Source: Herbidospora mongoliensis
GTDB taxonomy: Bacteria; Actinomycetota; Actinomycetes; Streptosporangiales; Streptosporangiaceae
NCBI RefSeq assembly: GCF_001570545.1
Contig: NZ_BBXD01000013.1
Coordinates: forward strand, 310,001-374,000
Direction: 5' to 3'
Length of the DNA stretch: 64,000 nt
Both the position numbers and the translations under genes were made by a program. Every line of letters starts with the position of its first letter. The first letter of the stretch is position 1. Positions 1-8,973 of the stretch are shown one piece after another. The notes beneath the pieces are model-generated. The model saw only the letters and a list, made by a program, of their open reading frames with translations. It was not told the origin of the DNA and did no database searches.

Positions 1-62
1 CCGGACGGGGTGCAGGAGAAGGTCTGCGGTTGCCATGGCCCGAGTCTCTCACATACGATAAT

Positions 63-80
63 GTTCTCAATATTGAGAAC
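63..80. promoter_or_regulatory. 18-bp perfect palindromic operator
   Basis: GTTCTCAATATTGAGAAC is its own reverse complement. It lies just downstream of a plausible promoter (TTGCCA at 30-35 and TACGAT at 54-59, spacer 18), so a repressor bound here would cover the start of transcription of the hydrolase/CPBP pair. The size and symmetry suit a TetR- or PadR-type regulator, probably encoded just left of the window. The regulator's identity is inference. Confidence 0.7.
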
Positions 81-111
81 GTCACCAAAAACGAGAGAGG
101 TGGTAAAGGAC

Positions 112-975
112 ATGCGGGACGTCGACATGGCAGCCGTCGCGGACGACGGGTTACCGCTGGCCGGCACGTTGACCCTGCCGCCGGGACCCGGCCCGCACCC
201 GGCCGTCCTGCTGCTGCACGGCTCCGGCCGGCTCGACCGCGACGGCAACACCCGGCGGCTCCGCATGGCGCTCGGCGCGCCGATGGCCGCCGCGCTCGCG
301 GAGCGGGGGATCGCCACGCTGCGGTACGACCGGCGCGGCGTCGGCGCCACCGGCGGCGACTGGCGGAAGACCGAGTTCGCCGACAACCGCCGCGACGCCG
401 TCGCCGCGCTCCGCGCCCTGGCCGCGCTGTCCGGCATCCGGGCCGGCGCGATCGGCGTGGTCGGGCACAGCGAGGGCGCGATCCACGCCATGGCCCTGGC
501 CGCCCGGCCCGGGGTCCGCGCGGTGGTGCTGCTGGGCGGGTTCGCCCGGTCAGGTGAAGACGCCCTGCGGTGGCAGTTCGAGAATCTGGCCCGCGATCTT
601 CCGGCGTTCGCGCGGCTGCTGACGCCGCTGCTGCGAGCCCTCGCCGTCAGAACCGGCCCGGCCGCGATACGCGGGCTGCTCGCCCACGATTCGCGCGCGG
701 ACCTGCCGAACATCAAGGCCGCCGTCCTGGCGATCACCGGCGGCAAGGACGTCCAGGTCGACCCCGCCGACCTCGACGAGATCCGCCGGCTTGTGCCCGG
801 CGAGGTCGAGACCCACCGGATCGCCGACCTCACCCACCTGCTACGTCGTGACCCGGGCCCCGCCTCGGCGCGCTCCTATCCACGGCAGCTCCGGCAGCCG
901 ATCGACCCCGGCCTGCTCGCGCAGGTGACCACCTGGCTCGCCCAGATCTTCGAGAGGGAAGCACATGAACACTAG
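112..975 (+). CDS. alpha/beta hydrolase
   Basis: This is a cytoplasmic alpha/beta-hydrolase fold enzyme of about 287 residues, probably an esterase or peptidase of the dienelactone hydrolase/YqiA-like group. The oxyanion region LLLHGSG lies near residue 34, the nucleophile elbow GHSEG puts Ser at about 120, and a late Asp (GGKDVQVD) and His (DLTHLL) complete a triad. Start at 112 is chosen because it follows an AGAGAGG ribosome-binding site and leaves the 63-80 operator upstream; an in-frame ATG at 127 is possible. Its stop overlaps the next gene by 11 bases, so the two are co-translated. The substrate cannot be told from sequence. Confidence 0.85.
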   Translation: MRDVDMAAVADDGLPLAGTLTLPPGPGPHPAVLLLHGSGRLDRDGNTRRLRMALGAPMAAALAERGIATLRYDRRGVGATGGDWRKTEFADNRRDAVAALRALAALSGIRAGAIGVVGHSEGAIHAMALAARPGVRAVVLLGGFARSGEDALRWQFENLARDLPAFARLLTPLLRALAVRTGPAAIRGLLAHDSRADLPNIKAAVLAITGGKDVQVDPADLDEIRRLVPGEVETHRIADLTHLLRRDPGPASARSYPRQLRQPIDPGLLAQVTTWLAQIFEREAHEH

Positions 976-1786
976 GAAAGACCTCGTCATCTTCTTCACC
1001 GTCGCGTTCACGACGACCTACGCGTTCTGGTTATCCGCGATCGCGCTCGGGGGAGCGCCGACGAGTTTCCCCACCGCCGTCCCCTTCCTGCTCGGCGGCT
1101 TCGGCCCGGTGATCGGGGCGATCGTGATCCGGGTGCTCCGGGCTCGCCGGGGTGAGCCCGTCCCCGCCCACTCCGTGCGGACCTGGTCCGGCGCGCGGCT
1201 GCTGTGGGTGCCGCTTCTGCTGGTCCTGGCGCCGGCGACCGTGGTGGGCGGCGCGCTGCTCGCGAACCTTCTCGGCGGCCCCGAGCTGAGCCTGGCCGAA
1301 GGTCAGAAGCTGATCGCGTCGGTCGGCGGGCTCGTGCCGTTCCTGCTGAGCATGATCGTCACGGGCCCGCTGGCCGAGGAGCCCGGGTGGCGCGGCACCG
1401 CCCATCCCCGGCTGCGCGCCTCGCTCGGCCGCGTCGGGTCGGGTCTCGTCCTCGGCGTCGCCTGGGCGATCTGGCACCTGCCGCTGTTCTTCATCTCCGG
1501 CACCGTCCAGAACGAGCTCGGCCTGTTCAGCTGGAGCGGTCTGCTGTTCAGCCTCAGCGTCGTCCCGATGGCCCTGCTGACCGGCTGGGCCTACGAGCGT
1601 GCGGGTGTCATCGCCGCGATCGCGACGCACTTCGGGGTCAACGCGACGATGGCGCTGCTCACCGTGAGTTCTCCGGTGACGCAGGCGGTCGTCCTGGTCG
1701 TCCAGATGATCGTCGTCACCGTGCTGCTCGCCGCCACGCCGCGCACCCGCACGGTCGAGCCGGTTCTCACGCTGTCTCCGCGTTGA
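965..1786 (+). CDS. CPBP family intramembrane metalloprotease
   Basis: A polytopic membrane protein of 273 residues with six to eight hydrophobic segments. The CPBP/ABI (type II CAAX protease-like) signature is present: EEPGWRG (EExxxR type) near residue 139, followed by a His in WAIWHLPLFF and a later THFGVNAT segment. The family cleaves substrates within the membrane, and in bacteria many members relate to bacteriocin self-immunity or prenyl-protein processing. It is coupled to the upstream hydrolase and shares its palindromic operator. Its 3' end overlaps the convergent FtsX-type permease by 20 bases. Confidence 0.85.
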   Translation: MNTRKDLVIFFTVAFTTTYAFWLSAIALGGAPTSFPTAVPFLLGGFGPVIGAIVIRVLRARRGEPVPAHSVRTWSGARLLWVPLLLVLAPATVVGGALLANLLGGPELSLAEGQKLIASVGGLVPFLLSMIVTGPLAEEPGWRGTAHPRLRASLGRVGSGLVLGVAWAIWHLPLFFISGTVQNELGLFSWSGLLFSLSVVPMALLTGWAYERAGVIAAIATHFGVNATMALLTVSSPVTQAVVLVVQMIVVTVLLAATPRTRTVEPVLTLSPR

Positions 1787-3581
1787 GCGTCTCCGCCACC
1801 GATCGGCGGGCCAGGGCACGGGCGGGCAGGGCGGTCAGGAGCGCGGTGCCCAGCATCAATACGAGCGGTACGAGGAACAGCCACTCCGTGTGCATCTCGG
1901 GCGGATCCGGGGGCCCGAAGAACCAGTTCAGGAACAGGCCGGCGGGGATGCCCGCGAGGGCCCCCGGCAGGGTGGGCAGCAGCTGGGCGACGGACAGGCC
2001 CCAGGTGATCTGCCCGGGAGTCGCCCCGAGCGTCCGGGCGATCGCCATGGTGGCCCGCGACTCCATCGCCGTGGTCCAGGTCATCGTGAGGGTGTTCACC
2101 ACCGAGAGCGCGATCAACGCGGCACTGACCCCCATCAGAAGATGGCGGCTCTGATCGTTCGCCAGATCGGCCAGAACGACCCCGCCGAAATCCCAGCCCT
2201 GTTCCGGCTGGGACTCCACCATCAGGAGAACGGTGAGACCGATCGCCGTGGCCGCCGTGCCGCAGAGGTGCAGGACGGCACGGCCGGGGCGGCGGGCGAT
2301 GAGACGGAGCCCGAGCAGCAGCGGAGTCGGCAGCAGCGCCGCCACCCTGGACAGCATCACCAGATATTCGGGCCGCCGGGACCCGGCGGAGAGCGTGGTC
2401 ACCGCGTCGGAGCGCACCGCCCGTACGGCCGGACCGAGCACGGTCAGGATCGCCACCCCGACGGCCACGATCGTCGTCATCAGGATGACCATCCCGCTCA
2501 GCCCGGCCCCGTCGGCGAGAAGGCTGCCGCTGGGATTGATGATCGAGGGCGCCAGCACGTGCGCGACGACCAGCCCCAGCGCGTCGGCCAGCACCGCCAG
2601 GATGAGGTATTCGGTGAGCAGGACCACGGCGATGAGACCGGGGGTGGCCCCGATGACCTTGAGCAGCCCGACCCGGCGCACCTGCCCGGCGGCCCGGCCG
2701 GCGGCCAGCGTGCTCATGCCGGCGACGGCCAGGAAGCTGAGCAGCCAGCCGCCGATGATCATGATCGGCTGACTGTCCCGGAGATGTCTGCCGTCCTCGT
2801 TCGCGATGAACTGCCAGGTGAAGGAGTTCACGAAGGAGTCGCCGACGAAGCCACCGGCCGAGTTGCGGGTCTCGTGGTAGGAGATCATGTACTTCGAGGT
2901 GGCGGCGGGGTCGTGCATCCTCAGGTAGATGATCGAGGTTCTCGGCAGGTCCGAGGCGGCCAGCGCCCGGGTGTCGGGTTCGTTCATCCAGACCAGACCG
3001 GCCCGGTCGGACGGCCCGTTGCCCGGCCCGCCCATCATCGCTCCGGGGTAGGCCATGCGAGCCGCGGTCACCCCGATCCCGACGATCGGATATGACCGGC
3101 CGGCGATGGCCACCTGGTCTCCGACGCGCAGGTCCACAGCGGTGGCGAAGCCCTTCTCGACCACGACACCACCGGGACTGACCCATTCGCCCGAGACCAT
3201 CAGCGGACGATCGATCGGCCCGGGTTTCCTGTCGACCCCGAGCACGACCACGCGCACCTCGGGTCGGCCGCGCGGGGTGAGAGTCGCCCAGAACTGTTTG
3301 TACGGCCTGCTGGTGGCCGCCACCCCGGGAGCGTCCACCAGAGAGGTCAGCGCCGAGGTCGCGACGGGACTGTCGTCGGGTGCCAGGGCCACCACGTCGG
3401 GCCCGGCCGTCGCGGCCCGGGTGTGCAGGTAGAGCCGCTCGGTCACCCCCGGCAGCGACATGCCCAGGCTCAGCACCGCGCTCGCGACGGCCACCGACAG
3501 CACGAGCATCGCGGCCGGACCTGGATGCCGCCGTACATCCCCCACCACGAGGCGGAACACGAGCAGGACGCGGCCCGTCAC
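1767..3581 (-). CDS. ABC transporter permease, FtsX/MacB type
   Basis: This 604-residue membrane protein is the permease of an ABC exporter. It has an N-terminal transmembrane segment, a large extracytoplasmic domain (about residues 50-270), a cluster of three helices (about 275-390), and a second FtsX-like block at the C-terminus, so both FtsX halves are on one chain. The ATPase gene upstream overlaps its start by four bases (ATGA), so they form one complex. MacB-like exporters move peptides, lipoproteins or antibiotics rather than small ions; no substrate is indicated here. A PadR repressor heads the operon. Confidence 0.9.
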   Translation of the reverse strand: MTGRVLLVFRLVVGDVRRHPGPAAMLVLSVAVASAVLSLGMSLPGVTERLYLHTRAATAGPDVVALAPDDSPVATSALTSLVDAPGVAATSRPYKQFWATLTPRGRPEVRVVVLGVDRKPGPIDRPLMVSGEWVSPGGVVVEKGFATAVDLRVGDQVAIAGRSYPIVGIGVTAARMAYPGAMMGGPGNGPSDRAGLVWMNEPDTRALAASDLPRTSIIYLRMHDPAATSKYMISYHETRNSAGGFVGDSFVNSFTWQFIANEDGRHLRDSQPIMIIGGWLLSFLAVAGMSTLAAGRAAGQVRRVGLLKVIGATPGLIAVVLLTEYLILAVLADALGLVVAHVLAPSIINPSGSLLADGAGLSGMVILMTTIVAVGVAILTVLGPAVRAVRSDAVTTLSAGSRRPEYLVMLSRVAALLPTPLLLGLRLIARRPGRAVLHLCGTAATAIGLTVLLMVESQPEQGWDFGGVVLADLANDQSRHLLMGVSAALIALSVVNTLTMTWTTAMESRATMAIARTLGATPGQITWGLSVAQLLPTLPGALAGIPAGLFLNWFFGPPDPPEMHTEWLFLVPLVLMLGTALLTALPARALARRSVAETLNAETA

Positions 3582-4264
3582 GACGCGAGCCAGGTGTCCT
3601 CGACGAACATCCCATCGCGCATCGAGATCAGCCGGTCGGCGGTGGCCGCGACCCTGCCGTCATGCGTGACCATCACGAGGGTCTGCCCCTCGGCCCGCAG
3701 ATGCGCGAACAGCCGCAGCACCTCGTTCGTCGCCGCGGTGTCGAGGTTCCCGGTCGGCTCGTCGGCGAGCACCACCAGCGGTTCGTTGGCCAGCGCGCGG
3801 GCGACCGCCACCCGCTGCCGCTCTCCGCCCGACAGTTTCCAGGGCAGATGCCGGGCCCGGTCGGCCAGCCCGACCTGCTCCAGCAGCAGCCGCGCCCGCC
3901 GTCTGGCCTGACGCGGCGAACTTCCCGCCAGCAGCACCGGCAGCTCCACGTTCTCGGCCGCCGACAACTCCTCGACCAGGTGGAAGGCCTGGAAGACGAA
4001 CCCCACCGACCTGCGCCGCAGCCGGGCCAGGGCCCGCTCGCTCGCGGTGTCGATGCGCTCACCGGCCAGCCACACCTCGCCGTCGCTGGGCCGCTCGAGA
4101 CCACCCAGCAGGTGCAGCAAGGTCGACTTCCCGCAGCCGCTGGGCCCCATCACCGCCAGCGTCTGTCCGGCCGGCACGTCCAGATCGACCCCGTCGACCG
4201 CGCGGACCAGGCTCTGCTTCTGGCCGTGCCGCTTGGCCAGCCCACGCACCTGCAGCACGTTCAC
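3578..4264 (-). CDS. ABC transporter ATP-binding protein (LolD/MacB type)
   Basis: The ATPase subunit, 228 residues. It has Walker A GPSGCGKST (40-48), a Q-loop region, signature LSGGERQR, Walker B VVLADEPTGNLD and the switch His in MVTHD. The start is a GTG at 4264 that overlaps the TGA of the PadR gene (GTGA). A longer reading frame opening near 4783 is only read-through over the PadR gene. Close in type to LolD/MacB/SalX ATPases that pair with FtsX-like permeases, and it overlaps exactly such a permease downstream. Confidence 0.92.
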   Translation of the reverse strand: MNVLQVRGLAKRHGQKQSLVRAVDGVDLDVPAGQTLAVMGPSGCGKSTLLHLLGGLERPSDGEVWLAGERIDTASERALARLRRRSVGFVFQAFHLVEELSAAENVELPVLLAGSSPRQARRRARLLLEQVGLADRARHLPWKLSGGERQRVAVARALANEPLVVLADEPTGNLDTAATNEVLRLFAHLRAEGQTLVMVTHDGRVAATADRLISMRDGMFVEDTWLAS

Positions 4265-4776
4265 TCTGATTCCTTCTCGACCTTCGACCAGACGCGCTCG
4301 CAGGCTTCCAGCCAGCGCAGATCCGCTTGCAGCCGCAACGCGACCCCTTCCAGCAGCAGCCCGCCCGTCGAGCCGTCCGGCTCGGCCAGGATCGCCCGCT
4401 GCGTCTCGTGCAGCCGCCGCATCAGCTCGCGCCGCTGCGCGCCGACCAGCTCCACCGGATCGGCGAGCCTGGACGCGCTCGCCGCGGCGAGCTTGAGGTG
4501 GAACTCCACCAGGTCGGGCTTGGGCCGGCTGACCTCGGTCAGCCAGGCGGCCACCCGCTCCTGGCCGGCCTGGGTGAGCGCGTACACCTTGCGATCGGGC
4601 CTGTCCCCTTTTTCCTGGACGACCAGGCCCGCCTTCTCCAGCCTCGCGAGAGTGACGTAGACCTGACCGGCGTTCATCGACCCACCCAGCGGACCGAGCG
4701 CCCGCCGCAGCCGAAGCCCGAGGTCGTAGCCGTGTGAGGGCTCCTTGGCGAGCATCGCCAGAATCGCGTCCTGCAT
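4261..4776 (-). CDS. PadR family transcriptional regulator
   Basis: A 171-residue repressor with an N-terminal PadR winged helix (LAMLAKEPSHGYDLGLRL, then GQVYVTLARLEKAGLV and the wing around DRKVYALT) and a C-terminal helical dimerisation domain. The ATG at 4776 follows an AGGGG box. It is the first gene of a translationally coupled repressor-ATPase-permease operon, the usual layout of drug- or peptide-responsive exporters. A perfect inverted repeat immediately upstream (4785-4815) is the likely autoregulatory operator. Confidence 0.92.
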   Translation of the reverse strand: MQDAILAMLAKEPSHGYDLGLRLRRALGPLGGSMNAGQVYVTLARLEKAGLVVQEKGDRPDRKVYALTQAGQERVAAWLTEVSRPKPDLVEFHLKLAAASASRLADPVELVGAQRRELMRRLHETQRAILAEPDGSTGGLLLEGVALRLQADLRWLEACERVWSKVEKESE

Positions 4777-4784
4777 CCATCACC

Positions 4785-4815
4785 CCTAACCGCTAGGTAA
4801 TAGATAGCGGTTAGG
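4785..4815 (-). promoter_or_regulatory. inverted repeat, likely PadR operator
   Basis: CCTAACCGCTA and TAGCGGTTAGG form perfect 11-bp arms around a 9-base spacer. The right arm contains the stop codon of the MmyB gene and the left arm abuts the PadR ribosome-binding site. No T-run follows on either strand, so an operator is preferred over a terminator. Read on the minus strand, the spacer (TCTATTACC) could supply a -10. Confidence 0.7.
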
Positions 4816-5653
4816 CAATGGGAACGTCAAACGATCTCGGGGTGACCGAGGCGGAGGCGAGCAGGGCCAGCTTCTCCGCGCTGTCGGTGCCGGGCTCGGG
4901 GTGGTAGATGACGAGCATGATGCCGTCCGTACCGCTGAGGGCGAGCTTCTCGCGGTCCAGGCGCAGCTCACCGACCTGGGGATGGTTGAAGCTGAGGGTG
5001 GCGCCGAGCCGTCCGGCGACGTCGTGGCGGGCCCACAACCGGCGGAAGTGCGGGCTGGCGAGCGAGAGTTCGCCGACGAGCTCGATGAACCGGGGATCGT
5101 CGATGTCACTGCCGACCGACTGCCGGAACCCCGCGACCAGGGCGGCGGAGGCGCGCTCCCAATCGGGAAAGAGCGCCTGTTCGGCGGGGTCGAGGAAGAC
5201 GTCCCGCAGCCGGTTGCCGCCCACCGTCAGCCGCGGCGACAACGCCGTGGCGAGGGCGTTGGCGGCGAGCACGTCGAGGTAGCGGCCCTCGACGAAGGCG
5301 GGGTACGGAAGTGACGCCACCAGCCTCGCGGTACTCGGCGGCACGACCTCCCGCCTGGGCCGCCGCCGGGCGCGCCGGGGCCTGTCCTCGGCGAGGCTGA
5401 GGAGATAGCTGTCGTCGTCGAGCAGCAGGACGCGGGCGATCGACACCAGCACCTGAACGGACGGGCGGCGGTCCCGCCCCTGCTCCAGCCGCAGGTAATA
5501 TTCGGCGCTGATCCCCGCGAGCATCGCGACCTCCTCGCGCCGCAACCCCGGCACCCGCCGCGTCCCGAGCACGGGGATGCCCACCTGCTCGGGGGTCACG
5601 AGTTCACGCCGGGCGCGAAGATACTCGCCCAGCAGGTTCGGCTCGTCGGTCAT
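4811..5653 (-). CDS. XRE-type regulator with MmyB-like ligand-binding domain
   Basis: A 280-residue regulator. Residues about 8-85 are a helix-turn-helix of the XRE class (RVPGLRREEVAMLAGISAEY, then LEQGRDRRPS). Residues about 110-270 match the MmyB-like ligand-binding domain: PAFVEGRYLDVLAANALA, FLDPAEQALFPDWERASAALVAGFR, SFNHPQVGELRLDREKL. These regulators commonly lie divergent from a single NAD(P)-dependent oxidoreductase, as here, and are thought to control it and bind a small hydrophobic ligand. The stop codon lies inside the PadR operator. Confidence 0.92.
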   Translation of the reverse strand: MTDEPNLLGEYLRARRELVTPEQVGIPVLGTRRVPGLRREEVAMLAGISAEYYLRLEQGRDRRPSVQVLVSIARVLLLDDDSYLLSLAEDRPRRARRRPRREVVPPSTARLVASLPYPAFVEGRYLDVLAANALATALSPRLTVGGNRLRDVFLDPAEQALFPDWERASAALVAGFRQSVGSDIDDPRFIELVGELSLASPHFRRLWARHDVAGRLGATLSFNHPQVGELRLDREKLALSGTDGIMLVIYHPEPGTDSAEKLALLASASVTPRSFDVPIA

Positions 5654-5689
5654 GCCTCCACGCTAATCCTCGACCTCGGACGCCTGCCT

Positions 5690-5719
5690 GTCCCTGTCAC
5701 TACCAGTGTCGAGAGGGAC
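5690..5719. promoter_or_regulatory. imperfect inverted repeat in divergent promoter
   Basis: GTCCCT and CACT on the left are matched by AGTG and AGGGAC on the right, with unequal internal spacing (2 and 5 bases). It sits midway between the MmyB regulator and the SDR start, where an operator is expected. Assignment is by position. Confidence 0.4.
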
Positions 5720-5756
5720 CTGGCTGGGCCTGGGCCGACCGGCGAACGTCGTTCCC

Positions 5757-6671
5757 ATGACCAAGCAGCGTGTTCTCGTCACCGGCGGGTCCGGATTCAT
5801 CGCCGGACACTGCGTCCTCCAACTTCTCGATCAGGGTTATCTCGTCCGCACGACCGTGCGATCACTGGCCCGCGAAAGCGCCGTGAGGGCGGTGCTCACC
5901 GACTCCGGCGCGCTGAGTTTCGTCGAGGCCGACCTCATGAGCGACGAGGGCTGGGCCGAAGCCGTCAGCGGCTGCGACTACGTGCTCCACGTTGCCTCTC
6001 CGGTCCATCTGGGCGACGTCCACGACGAGAACGACCTCATCGCCCCTGCCCGCGAGGGCACCCTCCGCGTGCTGCGGGCCGCCCGCGACGCCGGCGTCAA
6101 AAGGGTCGTGCTCACCTCGGCCTTCCACGCCGTCGGCTGGGGTCACCCGCCGACCGACCACACCTTCACCGAAGAGGACTGGTCGGTCCTGGACGGCCCC
6201 GGCATCGACGCCTACGGCAGGAGCAAGACGCTCGCCGAGCGCGCGGCCTGGGATTTCGTGGCGGCCGAGGGCGCTTCACCGGAGCTGGCCACGATCCTGC
6301 CGGTCGCGGTGATGGGCCCCGTGATGGGCCCGGAGATCTCCGGCGCCAACCACATCATCCGGCGGCTCCTCGACGGGCAGCCGCTCCCGAACATGTGGAT
6401 CCCGATCGTCGACGTGCGCGACGTCGCGAACGCGCACATCCTGGCCATGACCGAACCCGAAGCCGCAGGTCAGCGCTTCCTCCTCGCCGGCGGTCCCGCC
6501 ATCGAGGTGAAGCGGATCGCGACCCTGCTGGGCGTCCCCTTCGAGGCCGGTGATCCCGGCCATGCCAAGAAGGTCTCCAGCGAGAAGGCCCGCCGTGTCC
6601 TGCGGTGGAAGCCGCGCGACCCCGAGGACGCGATCATCGCCGCCGCCGAGAGCATGATCAGACCCGGTTGA
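5757..6671 (+). CDS. NAD(P)-dependent epimerase/aldehyde reductase (extended SDR)
   Basis: A 304-residue extended short-chain dehydrogenase. The nucleotide motif VTGGSGFIAGH is at residues 8-18, the catalytic YGRSKTLAE (Tyr and Lys) near 155, and the dihydroflavonol-4-reductase-like segment VDVRDVANAHI near 222. It is closest in pattern to bacterial DFR-like aldehyde/ketone reductases (FR_SDR_e). ATG 5757 is the first start giving the Rossmann motif at the right distance; the reading frame is open from 5706. It is divergent from the MmyB-type regulator that probably controls it. Confidence 0.9.
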   Translation: MTKQRVLVTGGSGFIAGHCVLQLLDQGYLVRTTVRSLARESAVRAVLTDSGALSFVEADLMSDEGWAEAVSGCDYVLHVASPVHLGDVHDENDLIAPAREGTLRVLRAARDAGVKRVVLTSAFHAVGWGHPPTDHTFTEEDWSVLDGPGIDAYGRSKTLAERAAWDFVAAEGASPELATILPVAVMGPVMGPEISGANHIIRRLLDGQPLPNMWIPIVDVRDVANAHILAMTEPEAAGQRFLLAGGPAIEVKRIATLLGVPFEAGDPGHAKKVSSEKARRVLRWKPRDPEDAIIAAAESMIRPG

Positions 6672-6855
6672 CAGGCGACGGTCCGGGCGGATGCAATAGA
6701 GCCGATGTCGCGTGACTCCGGCCAAAGAGCAGTGGGCCGGCCGGTGATCGGGCGAACATCCTTCACCCAGGGAGTAAGCCGTGAGTTCCTACTCCGCGCC
6801 CTGTAGCTGACCTCTAGCTCGCATTTCACCCCAAGCTCCGGAGACACAGAACCGT

Positions 6856-7716
6856 ATGCCCACGCCCTTCAACCAATCGATCATCGAGGAGTTCCGCGCC
6901 AACGGGGGAAAGGTCGGCGGCCCCTTCGAAGGCGGCGACCTGCTCCTGCTGACGACCACCGGCGCGAAGTCGGGGAAGGAGACCACCACTCCCCTCGGCT
7001 ACGTCCGCCACGGCGCCTCGCTGCTGATCGTCGGTTCCAACCTCGGCGCCCCACGCCACCCCGGCTGGTACCACAACCTGCTCGCCCACCCCGTCGTACG
7101 AGTGGAGATCGGCGCCGAGACCTTCGAGGCCCTCGCGGTCCCCGCCGAGGGAGCCCGGCGCGAGGAACTGTTCGCGCAGGTCGTCGCCGTGTCACCCGGA
7201 TACGGCGACTACCAGGCCCAGACCACCCGGCCCCTGCCGGTCGTGGTCCTGGAGCAGGACGAGCCCGCCCTCGAAGTCAACACCCTCGCCGACAAGCTCA
7301 TGGAGGTCCACACCTGGCTGCGCGCCCAACTGCGCCACGTCAGGACGGAAGTCGACGCCCACTTCGCCGCACCGACGGCCGACATCAGCCTCGGCCTGCA
7401 GATCCGCCAGCGCTGCCTGGCGTTCTGCCAGACGCTGGAGTTCCACCACACCAGCGAAGACGACCACCTGTTCCCCGGCATCGCCCACTACCACCCCCAC
7501 CTGGCCGACACCTTCGCCCGGCTCGGCGAGGAACACCGCACGGTCGCCCGCATCCAGGGCGAACTGGTCTCCCTGCTGGCCGACATCGGCGCCGCCGACC
7601 CGCGACGCTTCCGCGCCGAACTCGACCGGATGTCGACAGAACTGAACGCCCACCTCGACTACGAGGAGGCGTCGCTTCTCCCCTTCCTGACCGAGATCCC
7701 CTGGCCCCCCAGGTAG
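6856..7716 (+). CDS. F420-type nitroreductase fused to hemerythrin domain
   Basis: A 286-residue two-domain protein. Residues 1-130 are a deazaflavin-dependent nitroreductase (Ddn/FDOR-A) fold: LLLLTTTGAKSGKETTTPL, NLGAPRHPGWYHNLLAHP and VSPGYGDYQ. Residues 140-280 are a hemerythrin-like four-helix bundle with metal ligands in VHTWLR, EFHHTSEDDHLFP, LGEEHRTV and HLDYEEASLLP. The first half should reduce substrates with F420H2 and the second binds a di-iron centre that senses or carries oxygen or NO. The start follows a GGAG twelve bases upstream. The preceding 184 bases carry no gene. Confidence 0.88.
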   Translation: MPTPFNQSIIEEFRANGGKVGGPFEGGDLLLLTTTGAKSGKETTTPLGYVRHGASLLIVGSNLGAPRHPGWYHNLLAHPVVRVEIGAETFEALAVPAEGARREELFAQVVAVSPGYGDYQAQTTRPLPVVVLEQDEPALEVNTLADKLMEVHTWLRAQLRHVRTEVDAHFAAPTADISLGLQIRQRCLAFCQTLEFHHTSEDDHLFPGIAHYHPHLADTFARLGEEHRTVARIQGELVSLLADIGAADPRRFRAELDRMSTELNAHLDYEEASLLPFLTEIPWPPR

Positions 7717-7720
7717 GGCG

Positions 7721-8857
7721 TCACCGGGAATAGGTCAGCCGCCGCAACAGCGTCTCGGCGGGCCCGCGCATCCCTCTCCGGCGCATCACCTCGGCCGCCG
7801 CCACCGTCGCCACCCAGGTGGCGGTGGCCAGCGCGATCGTGGCGGCGCCGCCGAGGTGCCCGCCGAGCCCGAGCGTGTACGGCGGCAGCAGCGCCACGAA
7901 CACCACCGACTGCAGCAGATAACACGTCAGAGATCGCTGCCCGCAGGCCGCCAGCGCGGTCACCACAGCGCCACGATGTTCCCCGATGCGCCGGGCGATC
8001 AGGGCGATCAGCGCCGCGTACCCAAGCCCGGCGGCGATCCCCGAGACGGTGTGCAGCGCGACGAACGAGGTCACGACCAGGCCGCCGTCAAGCTCCAGGA
8101 ACCCGGACGCGGCCAGCCCCACCGGCAGCCCGCCGAGCACGCCGACGACCGGCCCCCACACCGCGAACCGCCGCACCAGCGTGTCGGGTTCGGCGAGCAG
8201 ACTCCGCCGACCGGCCCAGACGCCCAGGAGGGCGGCGGTGAGCACGCCCGTCATCCCCGCTGGGGTCATCAACCATTCGAGCGGCCGCAACGCCAGCGCG
8301 GCCAGCGGGTCGGAGAGCTCCAGCGACCAGAACATCGTCCGCTCATAGGCGGCGTGCGGCATGGTGTAGGCGCCGGCGGACAGCACGGCGACCGGCACGA
8401 GCCAGCCCCCGGCGAGGATCAACAGGGTCCGGTCGCTCGCCCGCATCAGCAGCGCCAGCAGCAGCCCGACCAGCCCGTAGGTCCCGAGGATGTCGCCGGA
8501 GAACAGCAGCAGCGCGTGCACCGCGCCGAAGGCGATCAGCCACAGGCTCCGCCGCCGCAGGATCCGCCGTCCCTCGCCGTCGTCACGCCGCCGGTTCCAG
8601 ATCTGGACCATGCCGTAGCCGAACAGCGCGGCGAACATCGGATAGGCGCGCCCGTCGACGAACGTCAGCGCCAGCGCCCCGGCCACCCGGTCGGTCAGGC
8701 CGTCTTCGACGACGTGCTGGCGGAGGCCGTAAGGCCGGTCGTACAGATAGATCGCGGAGTTGGCCACGGCGATCAGCAGAAGCATGATCCCTCTGGCGAG
8801 GTCGGGGGCGAGTTGGCGTTCGGTCTCCGCGACCGGCCGTAACCCCAGAATGGACAC
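7721..8857 (-). CDS. DUF418 family membrane protein (YeiB-like)
   Basis: An integral membrane protein of 378 residues with about ten hydrophobic segments. The DUF418 region at the C-terminus contains GQRSLTCYLLQSVVF, and the N-terminal part has the family's DLARGIMLLLIAVANS and FVDGRAYPMFAALFGYG motifs. Function is unknown; relatives include YeiB and acyltransferase-like membrane proteins. GTG at 8857 is chosen because TAGGAGG lies seven bases upstream; in-frame codons run 30 further upstream without such a site. It ends four bases from the convergent F420 gene. Confidence 0.85.
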   Translation of the reverse strand: MSILGLRPVAETERQLAPDLARGIMLLLIAVANSAIYLYDRPYGLRQHVVEDGLTDRVAGALALTFVDGRAYPMFAALFGYGMVQIWNRRRDDGEGRRILRRRSLWLIAFGAVHALLLFSGDILGTYGLVGLLLALLMRASDRTLLILAGGWLVPVAVLSAGAYTMPHAAYERTMFWSLELSDPLAALALRPLEWLMTPAGMTGVLTAALLGVWAGRRSLLAEPDTLVRRFAVWGPVVGVLGGLPVGLAASGFLELDGGLVVTSFVALHTVSGIAAGLGYAALIALIARRIGEHRGAVVTALAACGQRSLTCYLLQSVVFVALLPPYTLGLGGHLGGAATIALATATWVATVAAAEVMRRRGMRGPAETLLRRLTYSR

Positions 8858-8973
8858 AGATGTGCCTCCTACCGCGCCGGTGTGACCGTTGACGACGATC
8901 TCGGGCGCACAAGATCCGATTCTGATCGCGCCGGTCACCCGTGACAACCTCGATCTACGGCGGATACGACGAA

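Noticed and set aside
4785-4815. inverted repeat considered as terminator of the MmyB gene
   Set aside because: It overlaps the stop codon and the PadR promoter region and lacks a T-run, so operator is favoured.
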